64,000 nt of DNA from Candidatus Methylobacter titanis (lineage in GTDB: Bacteria > Pseudomonadota > Gammaproteobacteria > Methylococcales > Methylomonadaceae), in contig JAQSDX010000002.1 of assembly GCA_029946125.1 (NCBI GenBank), positions 62,001-126,000 of the forward strand. The letters run 5' to 3'. Shown piece after piece: positions 9,079-19,536 of the stretch; position 1 is the stretch's first letter, and each line of letters begins with the position of its first letter. The position numbers and the translations under genes are program-made. The notes under the pieces are model-generated. The model worked only from the letters and a program-made list of their open reading frames with translations. It was not told where the DNA came from and did not search any database.

Positions 9079-9110
9079 GTTTCAATCCACACCCGACCTC
9101 ATCCGTCGAG
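9079..9110 (-). repeat. Solitary CRISPR-like (type I-C-like) repeat
   Basis: Read on the minus strand this is 32 nt with a short imperfect stem (CTCGAC / GTCGGG) and the ending GTGGATTGAAAC, the length and 3' tag typical of type I-C repeats. There is no second copy and no cas gene in the window, so it is not an array. It may be a relic or a chance match. Confidence 0.3.
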
Positions 9111-9227
9111 CGATAACCGCCGATAAAATACGATTCACGACCAATGATGCTTCTATGAGCTCGCCTAGAATTGATGGTCTTTTTGCTTTTTCTGGCTCGG
9201 TTTAATTTGTCATTAACACCTAGCCGC

Positions 9228-9428
9228 TCAATAATGATCCGATTGTTGCGGCAATTGTAAGGATTCTGGGGCATCTTCGCCTATGGCGAAGGGGGCGTTA
9301 CCATTCCATTGCACTGAATACTGACCTAGGCGGCGCTTGCGTTCCAGGGTTTTGCTAACGGCTAAACGCAAGCAATCTAGCGTGGCTTGAATATCTGCTT
9401 TGGGTGTAGGGTTTAAATCGGCATTCAT
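9228..9428 (-). CDS. Small protein partnered with zeta-toxin-like gene
   Basis: 66 residues, mostly helical and basic in the middle (LRLAVSKTLERKRRLGQYSVQW), with an acidic end (IGEDAPESLQ). Its ATG overlaps the stop of the zeta-like gene by 4 bp (ATGA), so it was translationally coupled to it. Small proteins of this kind commonly accompany this ATPase family, but I cannot assign an antitoxin function. It remains intact although the partner is frameshifted. Confidence 0.6.
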   Translation of the reverse strand: MNADLNPTPKADIQATLDCLRLAVSKTLERKRRLGQYSVQWNGNAPFAIGEDAPESLQLPQQSDHY

Positions 9429-10002
9429 GATTGAGCCTTCTGCTGTAAAAACACTAAAAAATCGGGGTGGTAGATGGTGCGTATATCGCCTTCTTGCTGA
9501 AAGACCAGTTCAGGGCTTGCGCCGTTATTCATGTAACACTGTGCTTGATCAACCTTGGGCGCGAAGACATTTAACAGGTTGTGCAGGCTGCGCGGAAAAC
9601 GCCGCATGATGTCGGCTTCAGGAATATTATGGCCTCCGTGAGTCACGCGCTCGGCTACGCGCAGACGCGACATTTCGGCGCTGGGTAAGGCCAGATAGAT
9701 TAACTCTACTCGCCACCGGTGGCTTGTAAGCGGTCTATCAGTTTAAGATAACTGCGTCCCGAGAGGGTGGTTTCAAAAGCAAAATCCTGACGCGCGGCAA
9801 TACAGTCTTTAAGCTCATGAAGGAACAAGCGGCTGGTAGCCGGCAAGTGTTGTTCCGGCGCCAGCGGCGACAATCCGGCTGCGATCAAGTCGGCGTTAAT
9901 GAAACGTCGGCACCTCGCCACTGTAGGCAAGTATTCCAGCGCAAAGGTGGTTTTACCTGCTCCGTTTGGCCCGGCGATTATCCAACAGGTTGGCATTTGC
10001 AT
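9425..10002 (-). pseudogene. Zeta-toxin-like P-loop kinase, frameshifted
   Basis: The 5' piece (9706-10002) begins with a P-loop (GPNGAGKTT, residues 11-19) and the [14 protein letters not shown] segment typical of zeta/AAA_33 kinases, which phosphorylate small substrates. It ends at a TAG after ATGGE. Adding one base next to 9715 restores the frame as [16 protein letters not shown] and joins it to the 3' piece (9425-9673, RVAERVTHGGHNIPEADIMRRFPRSL). A single-base loss therefore splits what would be a protein of about 190 residues. A good AAGGAG site precedes the ATG, which lies 6 bp after hsdS, so it belonged to the restriction operon. A sequencing error is possible. Confidence 0.8.
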
Positions 10003-10008
10003 AGCTCC

Positions 10009-11346
10009 TTACTCACCCAAAATCATGCATTCAATTTCGGCTTTGGCATCGGCTAAAATTTGCGCGGCTTCGGTTTGGAGTTGTTTGGCATTGGTTCTAA
10101 TCGAATCAATGTGTCTTAAGATTTTTAATTGAATACTTTTTGGTGGAACTGGTATTTTTAAGCGAATTAAATCACGCGAATACACATGTGGTTGTCCTGC
10201 TCCTTGCTGTAAGTAATAAATTTCCTTCTGTTTGAGTTTTAATATTTCAGCGAGAAAAAGGGTTTTTATTTCGTCTTCATTTTTTGAACCAATGACAGAA
10301 CAGTCTGAAGCGAAAATAGGAGTTTCGTGATACCACACATACCCCGCATAGGCTCCCGAAGCGCTAACAGTAATTACATTGCCCTCGTGATTGAAAACAT
10401 GATGTTTATAAGGACTGGATTGTCCTCCTGCAACAACAGGGTATAATCCCGCTTCGATTTTTGCTGATGAGATGCTTTGCCCTTTCGAAACAAAAGCGAT
10501 GTCTCCCAAAGAGAAATTTGGAAACTTTCCACCTTCGATTCGATAATGGAAATTGAAATACCAACTTGGATCAAATCGTTGGCCAATCAGCTCACTAAAA
10601 TTGCTCTTAAAAATTCTTTTGGGAAAAGTATTATCCTGTTGCGGCAAAGTTATACCCAACTCCGTCAATAAATAAGCATCAATTCCCGCCAAAAGCAATT
10701 TAGCTTGTTGTTCTTTTTGACGATTAACTTCTAAACTTTTCTCAAAAATCGAAATAGTTTTACGCTGAGCTTCAAGTGTTATATTTGGAATAAGCACTTT
10801 TTTGAGATTTTCACCATTTAAATGTTTGTTTGTTGTCCCAGTGATATGCTTTAGAATCTGAGCCTTTCCAAAGTCTGTATAAAAATAGACCTGTAAGAAT
10901 TTAGGAATTAGATTATCAGAGCATCTGCATAACAAAGTATCCGCGCCTACTATTGCATTTGTCATATCTACTTCAATAACAGCCACATCACCCGCATTTA
11001 CACCGGATCGGACAATTAGGACATCACCTTTTTTAGCAAAGGAATGTTTTTTATCTTTTAAAAACTCAGCGGAGAAAAAAACTGGATTTTCATCAATGCT
11101 AATGCCTGCCGGTCTGACATTTTGAGACCTAATTAATTGAACGCCACCGTCTGAAAACTCGCGTAAATATTCTGGCGGATGCAAAATATAACGTGAAAAT
11201 TCATTAAGCGTTTTGAATAAATTTCTGTTATTAACTCTAAAGTTAGGATTATAAAAATAAGGATCAACTCTACCTTCAATTTCACTCTTTTGAACGATAA
11301 ATATTTTATTTTTATCAACTTGAGAGCTGAACTTAAACTGGCTCAC
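10009..11346 (-). CDS. hsdS: Type I-like restriction-modification specificity subunit (HsdS)
   Basis: 445 residues in the two-half HsdS architecture: a target-recognition domain with the typical ending (HITGTTNKHLNGENLKKVLIPNI, summarised here by TTNKHLNGENLKKVLIPN, about residues 167-185), a conserved helical spacer (SLEVNRQKEQQAKLLLAGIDA), a second recognition domain (SLGDIAFVSKGQSISSAK to RDLIRLKIPVPP, about 275-405) and a final helix. The two domains give a bipartite DNA target. Its start overlaps the methylase gene's end by 14 bp, indicating co-translation. Base composition is AT-rich relative to the translation operon, which fits horizontal acquisition. Confidence 0.92.
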   Translation of the reverse strand: MSQFKFSSQVDKNKIFIVQKSEIEGRVDPYFYNPNFRVNNRNLFKTLNEFSRYILHPPEYLREFSDGGVQLIRSQNVRPAGISIDENPVFFSAEFLKDKKHSFAKKGDVLIVRSGVNAGDVAVIEVDMTNAIVGADTLLCRCSDNLIPKFLQVYFYTDFGKAQILKHITGTTNKHLNGENLKKVLIPNITLEAQRKTISIFEKSLEVNRQKEQQAKLLLAGIDAYLLTELGITLPQQDNTFPKRIFKSNFSELIGQRFDPSWYFNFHYRIEGGKFPNFSLGDIAFVSKGQSISSAKIEAGLYPVVAGGQSSPYKHHVFNHEGNVITVSASGAYAGYVWYHETPIFASDCSVIGSKNEDEIKTLFLAEILKLKQKEIYYLQQGAGQPHVYSRDLIRLKIPVPPKSIQLKILRHIDSIRTNAKQLQTEAAQILADAKAEIECMILGE

Positions 11347-13528
11347 GATTTACCTCTTCTCCAATAAATCGCGCCAACTCTTGACTGATAATATCTAATT
11401 CATTTTGACCTGTTTGCTTACCGGTAGCGTCATAGCCAATATCTTCGGCAATCGCCATAAAAATCGGGTAGTCGGGCAATTCGCTTTGTTTTTTGAGTAA
11501 ATAAGCTTCTTCCAAACGCTCTTTAAGTTCATTGATTTGTTCGGTGTATTCGGCGCTTTTCTCGGTTTTCCAAACTTTATAAGCTTCGGTTTTTTTAAAA
11601 TAGCTTAGTTCGCTTTCATAAATTGCATCGGTAGCCTGATCAAGAATTTTCTTCTTTTCCTTTTCAATGCGAGAGATTTCGGCTTGATACTTGTTTTCGG
11701 TCAACAAAGCACTTTGCAATCCGAGTTTTTGCTGTTGCAAGGCGTGGGTTGTATCCGCGCTATATTTGCGCAAAAACAAGACACTGCTTTTTACGCCTGC
11801 GCCGGTCGCGGTAAAGGCGGTTTGCGGCAGGCTGACCACAGCAACGATGCGATACCAGTCTTCGATTCGGTCGCGCACGTATTGCAGGCTGCTATTGGTG
11901 AGTACGCCGTCAGGGAGGACAATCGCCAAATAGCCGCCAGCGGTTAAGAACTGGTGACATTGTTCGATAAACAAGACTTCGGTACTTTGGGTGTCGCGGT
12001 TTTTAACGCCGCTGTTTTTAAGATCTAACCAGGAGGTGTCTCTTTGTCCGAAGGCGTAGGTGTCCAAATAGGCTTTTTCGGTGAGTTTTACCGCGCTGCC
12101 AAACGGCGGATTGGTGATGATGAAATCAAAGCGGCCGTATTTAAAACCGTTGTTGGTGGTGAGTTCTTGTAATTTATTGTCTTTAAGCAAGCCGTCGGCG
12201 CTGATGACGTTGGTATGACCGTCGTCATGAATAATCATGTTCATTTTGGCGGCACGGCTGATTTGTTCGTTGATTTCGATGCCGTACAAGCGTTTTTCGG
12301 CAAAATCGTGCCAGTGTTTATGCCAACGGATGCGTTCATCAGGATCGGTTTCATGATCTGGATATAATTGGCTTGCTTTATGGCGAACTTTATCCAATGC
12401 ATGTAATAAAAAGCCGCCACTGCCGCAGGAGGTATCCAATACTAATGATTCATGAGTAATCGGCATCACATCGACGATGAATTTTACAATCGGGCGCGGG
12501 GTGAAGTATTGCCCAAAGCTGCCGCGAAAGAAGGAATCCATGAAGGTCTCAAACGCACGGCCCTTGCTATCTAAATCGGTTTTGTTCAGATTGATGTCTT
12601 GCAGGTATTCAACAATCGTACGCACACGTTCAGGTGTCAGTCGAATATTGTCGCGGAATACTTCTTTGTCTTGTTCTCGACCTTTTTCGTAGAGTGCTTT
12701 AACACGATTTAATAAGGCTTCGTTGGTTTTTATAAGAGCATTGCGTTGTTTTTCTTCTTCCGTTTTACCTTTACCGTCTTCTTGAATGACTTGAAAATCA
12801 TACGGTTTACCTTTCTCATGATACGCACGCTCATCCCATATTTTGCAAAAGATCAGTTTGTCCAGTTCATCAAAGGCTTCTGAGGGGTTAAGTTGGCCAC
12901 CTGCCCATAAGGCATTATGCGCTAGCTTAAAGCGGCGGGTCAGTTCGTCCTCGGCAACCACATGCAGCTCGAAAAATTTTTGTTCGCCTGCTTTATATTT
13001 CAGGTTGTCCGCACCTTTAACAAATTTATATGGCGCTAATTTATCCACACCGTAAGGCGGAATATCTGACTCGGATTTGCGGGTGTTTTTACGCTTATCA
13101 ACCCGAAAATAGTCATTTTTAATTTTTGATGTTACCCACACCCATTTGACGTTATTGGGTAAGGCAAAAGCGTATGAATAAGCTTGATTAACCGATTGCT
13201 TAAATTCGGCTTCGGAGACGTCTTGTTTTTTGCACTCTACTAAAATATGCGGCTCTAGGCATTCATCATCGTTGTAGACGACAATGTCCGCTTCTTTCTT
13301 GCCAGAACCCATCGTCACAACAACAAAGTTCTGTACGCGGTGTTTTGGGTAGCCGTATTCGAGAATCAAACGGCAATAGGCTTCGACTTGTACTTGTTCT
13401 TCGGGATTAGTGTATAAGCGGCTTTTTTTCTGCTCAACATATTCGATGCGTTTGCCGTCATCCAGGATTTTAATCAGCCCTTTTTCAATGCCGAGCTGTA
13501 TGTAGTCAATGACTTGGTTTTCTTTCAT
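11333..13528 (-). CDS. hsdM: Fused nuclease-like / N6-adenine DNA methylase (HsdM type)
   Basis: 731 residues. The N-terminus (1-150) resembles the HSDR_N_2 nuclease domain: D81 in KEADIVVYND and E98-C-K100 in HILVECKKQ fit a PD-(D/E)XK active site. An HsdM-type helical region follows, then the gamma-class methylase: motif I LDTSCGSGGF (about 364-373) and the catalytic NPPF (about 474-477), and a C-terminal coiled tail (KEKKKILDQATDAIYESEL). With the overlapping hsdS gene it can form a self-contained enzyme that modifies and perhaps cuts DNA, unlike classical type I systems that need a separate helicase-nuclease HsdR, which is absent here. The alternative is a modification-only enzyme. Confidence 0.9.
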   Translation of the reverse strand: MKENQVIDYIQLGIEKGLIKILDDGKRIEYVEQKKSRLYTNPEEQVQVEAYCRLILEYGYPKHRVQNFVVVTMGSGKKEADIVVYNDDECLEPHILVECKKQDVSEAEFKQSVNQAYSYAFALPNNVKWVWVTSKIKNDYFRVDKRKNTRKSESDIPPYGVDKLAPYKFVKGADNLKYKAGEQKFFELHVVAEDELTRRFKLAHNALWAGGQLNPSEAFDELDKLIFCKIWDERAYHEKGKPYDFQVIQEDGKGKTEEEKQRNALIKTNEALLNRVKALYEKGREQDKEVFRDNIRLTPERVRTIVEYLQDINLNKTDLDSKGRAFETFMDSFFRGSFGQYFTPRPIVKFIVDVMPITHESLVLDTSCGSGGFLLHALDKVRHKASQLYPDHETDPDERIRWHKHWHDFAEKRLYGIEINEQISRAAKMNMIIHDDGHTNVISADGLLKDNKLQELTTNNGFKYGRFDFIITNPPFGSAVKLTEKAYLDTYAFGQRDTSWLDLKNSGVKNRDTQSTEVLFIEQCHQFLTAGGYLAIVLPDGVLTNSSLQYVRDRIEDWYRIVAVVSLPQTAFTATGAGVKSSVLFLRKYSADTTHALQQQKLGLQSALLTENKYQAEISRIEKEKKKILDQATDAIYESELSYFKKTEAYKVWKTEKSAEYTEQINELKERLEEAYLLKKQSELPDYPIFMAIAEDIGYDATGKQTGQNELDIISQELARFIGEEVNREPV

Positions 13529-13849
13529 TTATTGTGTTGTTGGGTAAGAACAATTAGCTTTGACGTAGCAAGCTTCAGTTTTGAATTTTATTTCAGATTA
13601 TCACCCGGCAGGTGATTCATATGGTCAATGATTGCCATATTATTGACATCCAAAACGGTACGCCTCTACCTGTATTGAAAGAGCCGGACGGTTAGGCTGA
13701 TTTATCGATGGTGTTAAGGTGCGCTTATCTGTCGAATGTACATCTTGAAGAGTACTCGGGAAATTCTAAAAGTTGTGACAAATTCACTAAACAGAAGAAA
13801 ATAATTTAGACAGGAAAGAACAATAAATAGTATAAGCCTTTATTTCAAT
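13529..13849. other. Non-coding gap between restriction locus and tRNA-Pro
   Basis: No convincing gene. A small hairpin (ATCACC-CGGCA-GGTGAT, 13599-13615) precedes a 24-codon plus-strand frame (13621-13695) without known similarity, possibly a gene remnant. This is the flank of the tRNA-Pro 3' end, where islands often insert, but no duplicated attachment sequence could be found by eye. Confidence 0.4.
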
Positions 13850-13926
<77 letters not shown>

Positions 13927-14029
13927 ACAGTATGAAATAAAGAATTTAAAGCTGAAAGGATTATGATTACAATCCCCAATAATTCAATGCGGCAAATTAT
14001 ACTACATTTTGCCGCATTGAGTCATGAAT

Positions 14030-14383
14030 CTATTTTAGCAGTTCCAGAATTTCTTCCAGTTCGCTAACCATTTGATGAATCAATTGTTTGGTGCGGGTTG
14101 AGTCTTCTTTGGCGTCGTCGCTGCTCAAATGAGCTCTGGCGCCGCCAATGGTGTAGCCTTGTTCGTATAATAATGATCTTATTTGCCGTATCATCAACAC
14201 ATCATGGCGCTGATAATAACGACGATTGCCGCGTCTTTTTACCGGATTAAGCTCTGTAAACTCTTGTTCCCAATAGCGCAGTACATGAGGTTTTACACCG
14301 CATAATTCACTGACTTCACCTATGGTGAAATAGCGTTTTGCCGGTATGACTGGCAACTCATTATTATTACTCGGCTCCAGCAT
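14030..14383 (-). CDS. MerR-family transcriptional regulator
   Basis: 117 residues. A winged helix-turn-helix occupies about residues 17-85: [22 protein letters not shown], given here by its core [18 protein letters not shown], then [16 protein letters not shown] and a dimer helix. No effector-binding domain follows, only a short Leu/Glu-rich tail. This is the regulator usually found after ihfA in gammaproteobacteria; its targets are not well defined. The ATG at 14383 overlaps the end of ihfA by 17 bp, indicating coupling. Confidence 0.9.
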   Translation of the reverse strand: MLEPSNNNELPVIPAKRYFTIGEVSELCGVKPHVLRYWEQEFTELNPVKRRGNRRYYQRHDVLMIRQIRSLLYEQGYTIGGARAHLSSDDAKEDSTRTKQLIHQMVSELEEILELLK

Positions 14384-14663
14384 ACGCTTCTACTCTGGCT
14401 TTTAGTTTTTGACCTGATCTAAATGTTACCACGCGACGTGCAGTTATGGGGATTTCTTCGCCTGTCTTTGGATTTCTGCCGGGGCGACTGCTTTTATCTC
14501 GTAGTTCGAATTTGCCAAAACCGGAAATTTTTACTTGCTCACCCTGTTCCAGGGAAGCTTTAATTTCCTCAAAAAATATTTCGACCATATCTTTTGCTTC
14601 GCGCTTGTTTAAGCCAAGCTCGTCAAACAGCCTTTCGGCAAAATCTGCTTTAGTTAATGCCAT
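14367..14663 (-). CDS. ihfA: Integration host factor subunit alpha
   Basis: 98 residues, the normal length. It carries the HU/IHF fold: [18 protein letters not shown] helices, [21 protein letters not shown] with the DNA-intercalating arm and Pro, and [13 protein letters not shown] at the end. IHF-alpha pairs with IHF-beta to bend DNA by more than 160 degrees at specific sites. The start follows the pheT stop by 2 bp, so it is part of the pheST operon as in other gammaproteobacteria. Confidence 0.97.
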   Translation of the reverse strand: MALTKADFAERLFDELGLNKREAKDMVEIFFEEIKASLEQGEQVKISGFGKFELRDKSSRPGRNPKTGEEIPITARRVVTFRSGQKLKARVEAYAGAE

Positions 14664-14665
14664 TG

Positions 14666-17041
14666 TTAATCCCTCAGCTTTGCACTTATTTTTGTGGTCA
14701 ATGTTTCTAACAGTCCGCTAAATATAGCATCTATTCCAGAATCTGTTAGCGTTTGTGAAAAATCTTGTATGATTAAACTTAAAGCGACGCTTTTACTGCC
14801 TTCTTCGACGCCTTTACCCCGATATATATCAAAGATTACTATATCTTGCAAGGTGGGTTCGTCGCAGTCTTTAATGCAGTTTATTATCGCGCTAACGGCG
14901 ACTTCTTCTTTAACAATCAAGGCAATATCGCGACGTACTGACGGATATTTTGACAGTGGCTTGTATTTTGGGATTTGCTTGCTCAGTAACAGATCCTGAT
15001 CCAATTCAAACAGGAAAACCTGAGTATCAAAACCCAACTGCTTTTCCAATGTTGGATGCAACATGCCCAGCCAGCCTATTTTTTCGCCTTGCGGTGATAA
15101 GATTTCAGCGGTTTGTCCTGGATGCAATGCAGGATGTTTAGCCGGAATAAATTCCACCTCTGCACCTGTCAACGCAACCATGGCCTGCACATCGGCTTTA
15201 ATATCGAAAAAGTCGACTTTTCGGGTTGCGATTCCCCATTGCTCGGAATAGGCGCTACCTAAGGCCAGTCCCGACAGCATTCTTTGCTGCTGTGTGTGGT
15301 CACCTTTATTAACAAAGCGCAGGCCGGATTCAAAGAAACGAACTCTGTTTTGCTGGCGATTGGTGTTGTGCAAGGCAGCCTTTAACAAGCCGCACCAAAG
15401 GGTAGTGCGCATTACCGATAAATCGGCAGAAATCGGATTTTTTAGGCGGATAAGGTCGTCATTTGGGGCGATGGCTTGTTGTATTTGTTCATCGACAAAG
15501 CTGTAGGTAATCGCTTCCTGAAAGCCCCTGTCAACCAGAAAATCTTTAACCCGATCCAGATCCAGCAACGCTTCGGTGGCTTTGCCAAGTTCTGAGCGCA
15601 TTAACAAGCTGCTGCTCGGCAGCTTGTTGTAGCCGACAATACGTGCTATTTCCTCGATCAAATCGGCTTCAATAGCGATATCGAAACGACATCCTGGCGG
15701 AGTCACAGACCAGCCATCGGGCTGTGTTTGTACGGACATCCCCAGGCGCTGAAAAATATCGACGACTTGTTCGTCAGCCAGATCGATACCCAGGGTTTTT
15801 TCCAGACGCAATTTTCTGAGCAATACTGCAGCGCGTTGCGGCAAGGTTGCTGCCGTTGTCACGTCGGTAATTGCGCCGACGCTGCCACCGGCAATGTCGA
15901 TAATCAGTTGGGTGGCGCGCTCTATGGCGCGTTCCTGCAAGGACGGATCTACGCCGCGTTCAAAACGGTGCGATGAGTCGGTGTGTAGGCCGTAATTCCG
16001 CGCACGACCTGCGATGCTTAGCGGGCTAAAAAACGCGCACTCCAGAAATACATTCTGGGTTTCGTCTGTAACCGCAGATTCGCTGCCACCCATGACGCCG
16101 GCCAAGGCCAACGCCTGTTTATCGTCGGCGATAATCAAGGTCTCATTATCCAGTTTAATGGTCTGGCCGTTTAACAGAGCCAAGCTTTCATCGGTTTGAG
16201 CATAGCGAACGTTAATGCTACCGATTAATTTGGCGGCATCGAAGGCGTGTAGCGGCTGGCCTAATTCGATCAGCACGTAATTGGTCACGTCAACCACTGC
16301 ACTTAAACTTCTTATGCCCGAGCGGCGCAGACGTTCCCGCATCCATAACGGAGTTTCGGCTTTAATATTTACGTCTTTGAGTAATCGGCCCAAATAACGC
16401 GGACAAGCATTAGTAGCTTTTACGGAGACGGTTAACGTGTCGTCATGGTTGACGGTTGATTTTTCAACATGAGTGATTGACCAGTCCATTTGGTTCAGTA
16501 CCGCCACTTCACGCGCCAGGCCTTCAACACTCAGACAATCGGCCCGGTTGGGGGTCAGGTCGACTTCGATAATGTTGTCATTTAGCGACAGGTAGTCGCG
16601 TATATCAACGCCTACGGGTGCATCGGTCGCCAGTTCCATTAAGCCGTTGGCATCGGCGGCCAGGCCCAGTTCTTTTTCAGAGCACAGCATGCCGAAAGAT
16701 TCTTCGCCACGGAGTTTGGATTTTTTGATTTTAAAATCACCCGGCAATACTGCACCGATCAATGCCGCAGGGATTTTTAGGCCGATCCGGACATTGCTGG
16801 CGCCGCAGACAATTTGCAACGGTTCCGTTTTGCCTACTGCGACTTGGCAAACTCTTAATCTATCAGCATCGGGATGAGGTTCGATGGCAATGACTTCGCC
16901 GACCACCACGCCGCTGAATGTTGCCGCAGCCGGTGTTACCGAATCGACTTCAAGACCAGCCATGGTCAATTGTTCGACCAGTTGTTCGGTGCTTATTGCG
17001 GGATTGACGTATTCTCTTAACCAGGCTTCACTAATTTGCAT
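14666..17041 (-). CDS. pheT: Phenylalanine-tRNA ligase beta subunit
   Basis: 791 residues, close to the usual 795. Domains in order: an N-terminal helix and tRNA-binding (EMAP-like) domain (about 40-150, [21 protein letters not shown]), the B3/4 editing domain ([12 protein letters not shown] to [14 protein letters not shown]), B5 (about 400-475), a catalytic-like domain and the C-terminal anticodon-binding FDX-ACB domain ([13 protein letters not shown]). It works with PheS as an alpha2beta2 enzyme charging tRNA-Phe. It starts about 70 bp after pheS. Confidence 0.97.
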   Translation of the reverse strand: MQISEAWLREYVNPAISTEQLVEQLTMAGLEVDSVTPAAATFSGVVVGEVIAIEPHPDADRLRVCQVAVGKTEPLQIVCGASNVRIGLKIPAALIGAVLPGDFKIKKSKLRGEESFGMLCSEKELGLAADANGLMELATDAPVGVDIRDYLSLNDNIIEVDLTPNRADCLSVEGLAREVAVLNQMDWSITHVEKSTVNHDDTLTVSVKATNACPRYLGRLLKDVNIKAETPLWMRERLRRSGIRSLSAVVDVTNYVLIELGQPLHAFDAAKLIGSINVRYAQTDESLALLNGQTIKLDNETLIIADDKQALALAGVMGGSESAVTDETQNVFLECAFFSPLSIAGRARNYGLHTDSSHRFERGVDPSLQERAIERATQLIIDIAGGSVGAITDVTTAATLPQRAAVLLRKLRLEKTLGIDLADEQVVDIFQRLGMSVQTQPDGWSVTPPGCRFDIAIEADLIEEIARIVGYNKLPSSSLLMRSELGKATEALLDLDRVKDFLVDRGFQEAITYSFVDEQIQQAIAPNDDLIRLKNPISADLSVMRTTLWCGLLKAALHNTNRQQNRVRFFESGLRFVNKGDHTQQQRMLSGLALGSAYSEQWGIATRKVDFFDIKADVQAMVALTGAEVEFIPAKHPALHPGQTAEILSPQGEKIGWLGMLHPTLEKQLGFDTQVFLFELDQDLLLSKQIPKYKPLSKYPSVRRDIALIVKEEVAVSAIINCIKDCDEPTLQDIVIFDIYRGKGVEEGSKSVALSLIIQDFSQTLTDSGIDAIFSGLLETLTTKISAKLRD

Positions 17042-17110
17042 AACTCAAACTTTATCTCCAGGGATGGGTGTGTATGCCTTAAGCCTGCCGGAAGCAGGCG
17101 CGGCGCCTGT

Positions 17111-18133
<1,023 letters not shown>

Positions 18134-18201
18134 TTAGCTCGCTGTGTTTGGGAGTGTGGGAGAATTTTTATTTATCGGGAAATGTTTAAAACCAAATCCC
18201 G

Positions 18202-18224
18202 CCCCTCCTCAGAAAGAGGAGGGG
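18202..18224. repeat. GC-rich hairpin between rplT and pheS
   Basis: A perfect 9-bp stem (CCCCTCCTC, 18202-18210; GAGGAGGGG, 18216-18224) with a 5-nt loop. On the transcribed minus strand there is no immediate U-run, so it is not a classical terminator. It may be a processing or stability element, or a palindromic repeat. Confidence 0.5.
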
Positions 18225-18265
18225 GGAATAGCTGGATTTCAGTTCATTAAAATCCAGATCGTTCC

Positions 18266-18628
18266 TTAAGGCTTGCTTTGATGTTCCTTGGCAATTTCCG
18301 CAATTTTTGCAAATGCGTTAATGTCACGAACGGCAATATCAGCTAGCACTTTACGGTCGATCTTCACATTGGCTTTGGTTAAGCCATTGATGAAGCGACT
18401 GTAGGACATTCCGCTTAAACGGGCCGCCGCATTGATACGGACGATCCACAAAGCGCGGAATTGGCGTTTTTTCTGCTTACGGTCGCGATAGGCATATTGA
18501 CCGGCTTTGATTACCGCTTGTTTGGCAACGCGATAAACCCGGCTTCGTGCGCCGTAGTAACCTTTCGCTTGCTTTAATACTTTTTTATGTCTTGCTCTGG
18601 CTGTTACGCCGCGTTTAACTCTAGGCAT
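18266..18628 (-). CDS. rplT: 50S ribosomal protein L20
   Basis: 120 residues, highly basic: [20 protein letters not shown], then [17 protein letters not shown] and a globular C-terminus ([18 protein letters not shown]). L20 is an early assembly protein binding 23S rRNA and, in many bacteria, represses its own operon. It follows rpmI by 16 bp. I could not identify a specific L20-binding leader here. Confidence 0.97.
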   Translation of the reverse strand: MPRVKRGVTARARHKKVLKQAKGYYGARSRVYRVAKQAVIKAGQYAYRDRKQKKRQFRALWIVRINAAARLSGMSYSRFINGLTKANVKIDRKVLADIAVRDINAFAKIAEIAKEHQSKP

Positions 18629-18644
18629 GATTTATTTCCTTAGA

Positions 18645-18842
18645 TTAACTGTACGGCATCATACGTGCAGCCATGCGCACATCTGACGGATGAATAGTTG
18701 CCGGCGAGCGTAACTGTCTTTTTCTCTTAGTCGATTTTTTAGTCAGAATATGACGTCTGTGGGACTGACCACATTTAAAACCGCCGTTGCCTGTGCGTCT
18801 AAAACGCTTGGCTGCTCCACGGTTAGTTTTGATCTTTGGCAT
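18645..18842 (-). CDS. rpmI: 50S ribosomal protein L35
   Basis: 65 residues, the normal length, from the ATG at 18842 ([20 protein letters not shown]); an upstream in-frame ATG at 18899 would add 19 atypical residues. The protein is rich in Lys/Arg with the [18 protein letters not shown] segment. It lies between infC and rplT in the standard order. A GGAGC site precedes the chosen start. Confidence 0.97.
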   Translation of the reverse strand: MPKIKTNRGAAKRFRRTGNGGFKCGQSHRRHILTKKSTKRKRQLRSPATIHPSDVRMAARMMPYS

Positions 18843-18990
18843 TTTTTTGCTCCAATAAATTAAAATATGAATCCCTGAGTTTGTAACCCAGCAAGGCAAA
18901 ATGCATGGCCCTGAAGAATTAACCGTATCATTTATTGATACTTAGCGGCTCATCCTGTGCCGCTGTAGAGACGCTGCAATGCAGGGTCTG

Positions 18991-19515
18991 CTATTTTTTC
19001 TTTTTCGGTGCCATAACCATAACCATTTGGCGACCTTCCATTTTAGGGAATTGCTCGACGATGGCTATCTCTTCCAAGTCTTTTTCTATGCGCTTCAACA
19101 GATCAACACCGATTTCCCGATGCGCCATTTCACGGCCACGGTAACGCAAGGTGATTTTGGTTTTATCGCCATCGCTAAGGAACTTGGTTAGGCTCCTCAT
19201 TTTAACCTGGTAATCGCCTTCGTCAGTTCCAGGTCTAAATTTGATTTCTTTAACCTGAATCTGTTTTTGTTTCTTTTTGGCAACGGCCAGTTTTTTGTTT
19301 AACTCAAACTGGTATTTTCCGTAGTTCATCACCTTGCAAACCGGAGGATCCGCATTCGGTGATATTTCCACTAAATCCAAGTCTGCAGCGTAAGCAATCT
19401 GTTTGGCCTCATCTAATGACATAATGCCTAACGCCTCACCATCTGCACCTGTTACTCTCACGCGTCTTGCGGTGATTGCGTCATTCAGGCGCGTTTCGTC
19501 TTTTTTAGCAGCGAT
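18991..19515 (-). CDS. infC: Translation initiation factor IF-3, probable AUC start
   Basis: 174 residues counted from an AUC codon at 19513-19515, giving [20 protein letters not shown], the expected IF-3 N-terminus; the first conventional start (GTG at 19461) would cut off the N-terminal helix. A strong GGAGG lies 8 nt upstream of the AUC and an in-frame TAG lies just before it. The N-domain ([20 protein letters not shown]), linker and C-domain ([22 protein letters not shown] in two parts) are complete. IF-3 discriminates against non-AUG starts, so a rare start allows autoregulation, as known for AUU in Escherichia coli infC. Confidence 0.95.
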   Translation of the reverse strand: MAAKKDETRLNDAITARRVRVTGADGEALGIMSLDEAKQIAYAADLDLVEISPNADPPVCKVMNYGKYQFELNKKLAVAKKKQKQIQVKEIKFRPGTDEGDYQVKMRSLTKFLSDGDKTKITLRYRGREMAHREIGVDLLKRIEKDLEEIAIVEQFPKMEGRQMVMVMAPKKKK

Positions 19516-19528
19516 ATTCTAATCCTCC
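19513..19528 (-). promoter_or_regulatory. infC start site: GGAGG with AUC initiation codon
   Basis: On the minus strand GGAGG (19524-19528) is followed after 8 nt by AUC (19513-19515). No ATG, GTG or TTG gives the full conserved N-terminus. It is the expected position of IF-3 autoregulation. Confidence 0.8.
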
Positions 19529-19536
19529 AAAATCAT

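Noticed and set aside
9079..9110. CRISPR array
   Set aside because: Only one repeat-like unit; no second repeat, spacers or cas genes.
18202..18224. Classical Rho-independent terminator between rplT and pheS
   Set aside because: The stem is strong but no U-run follows on the transcribed strand.
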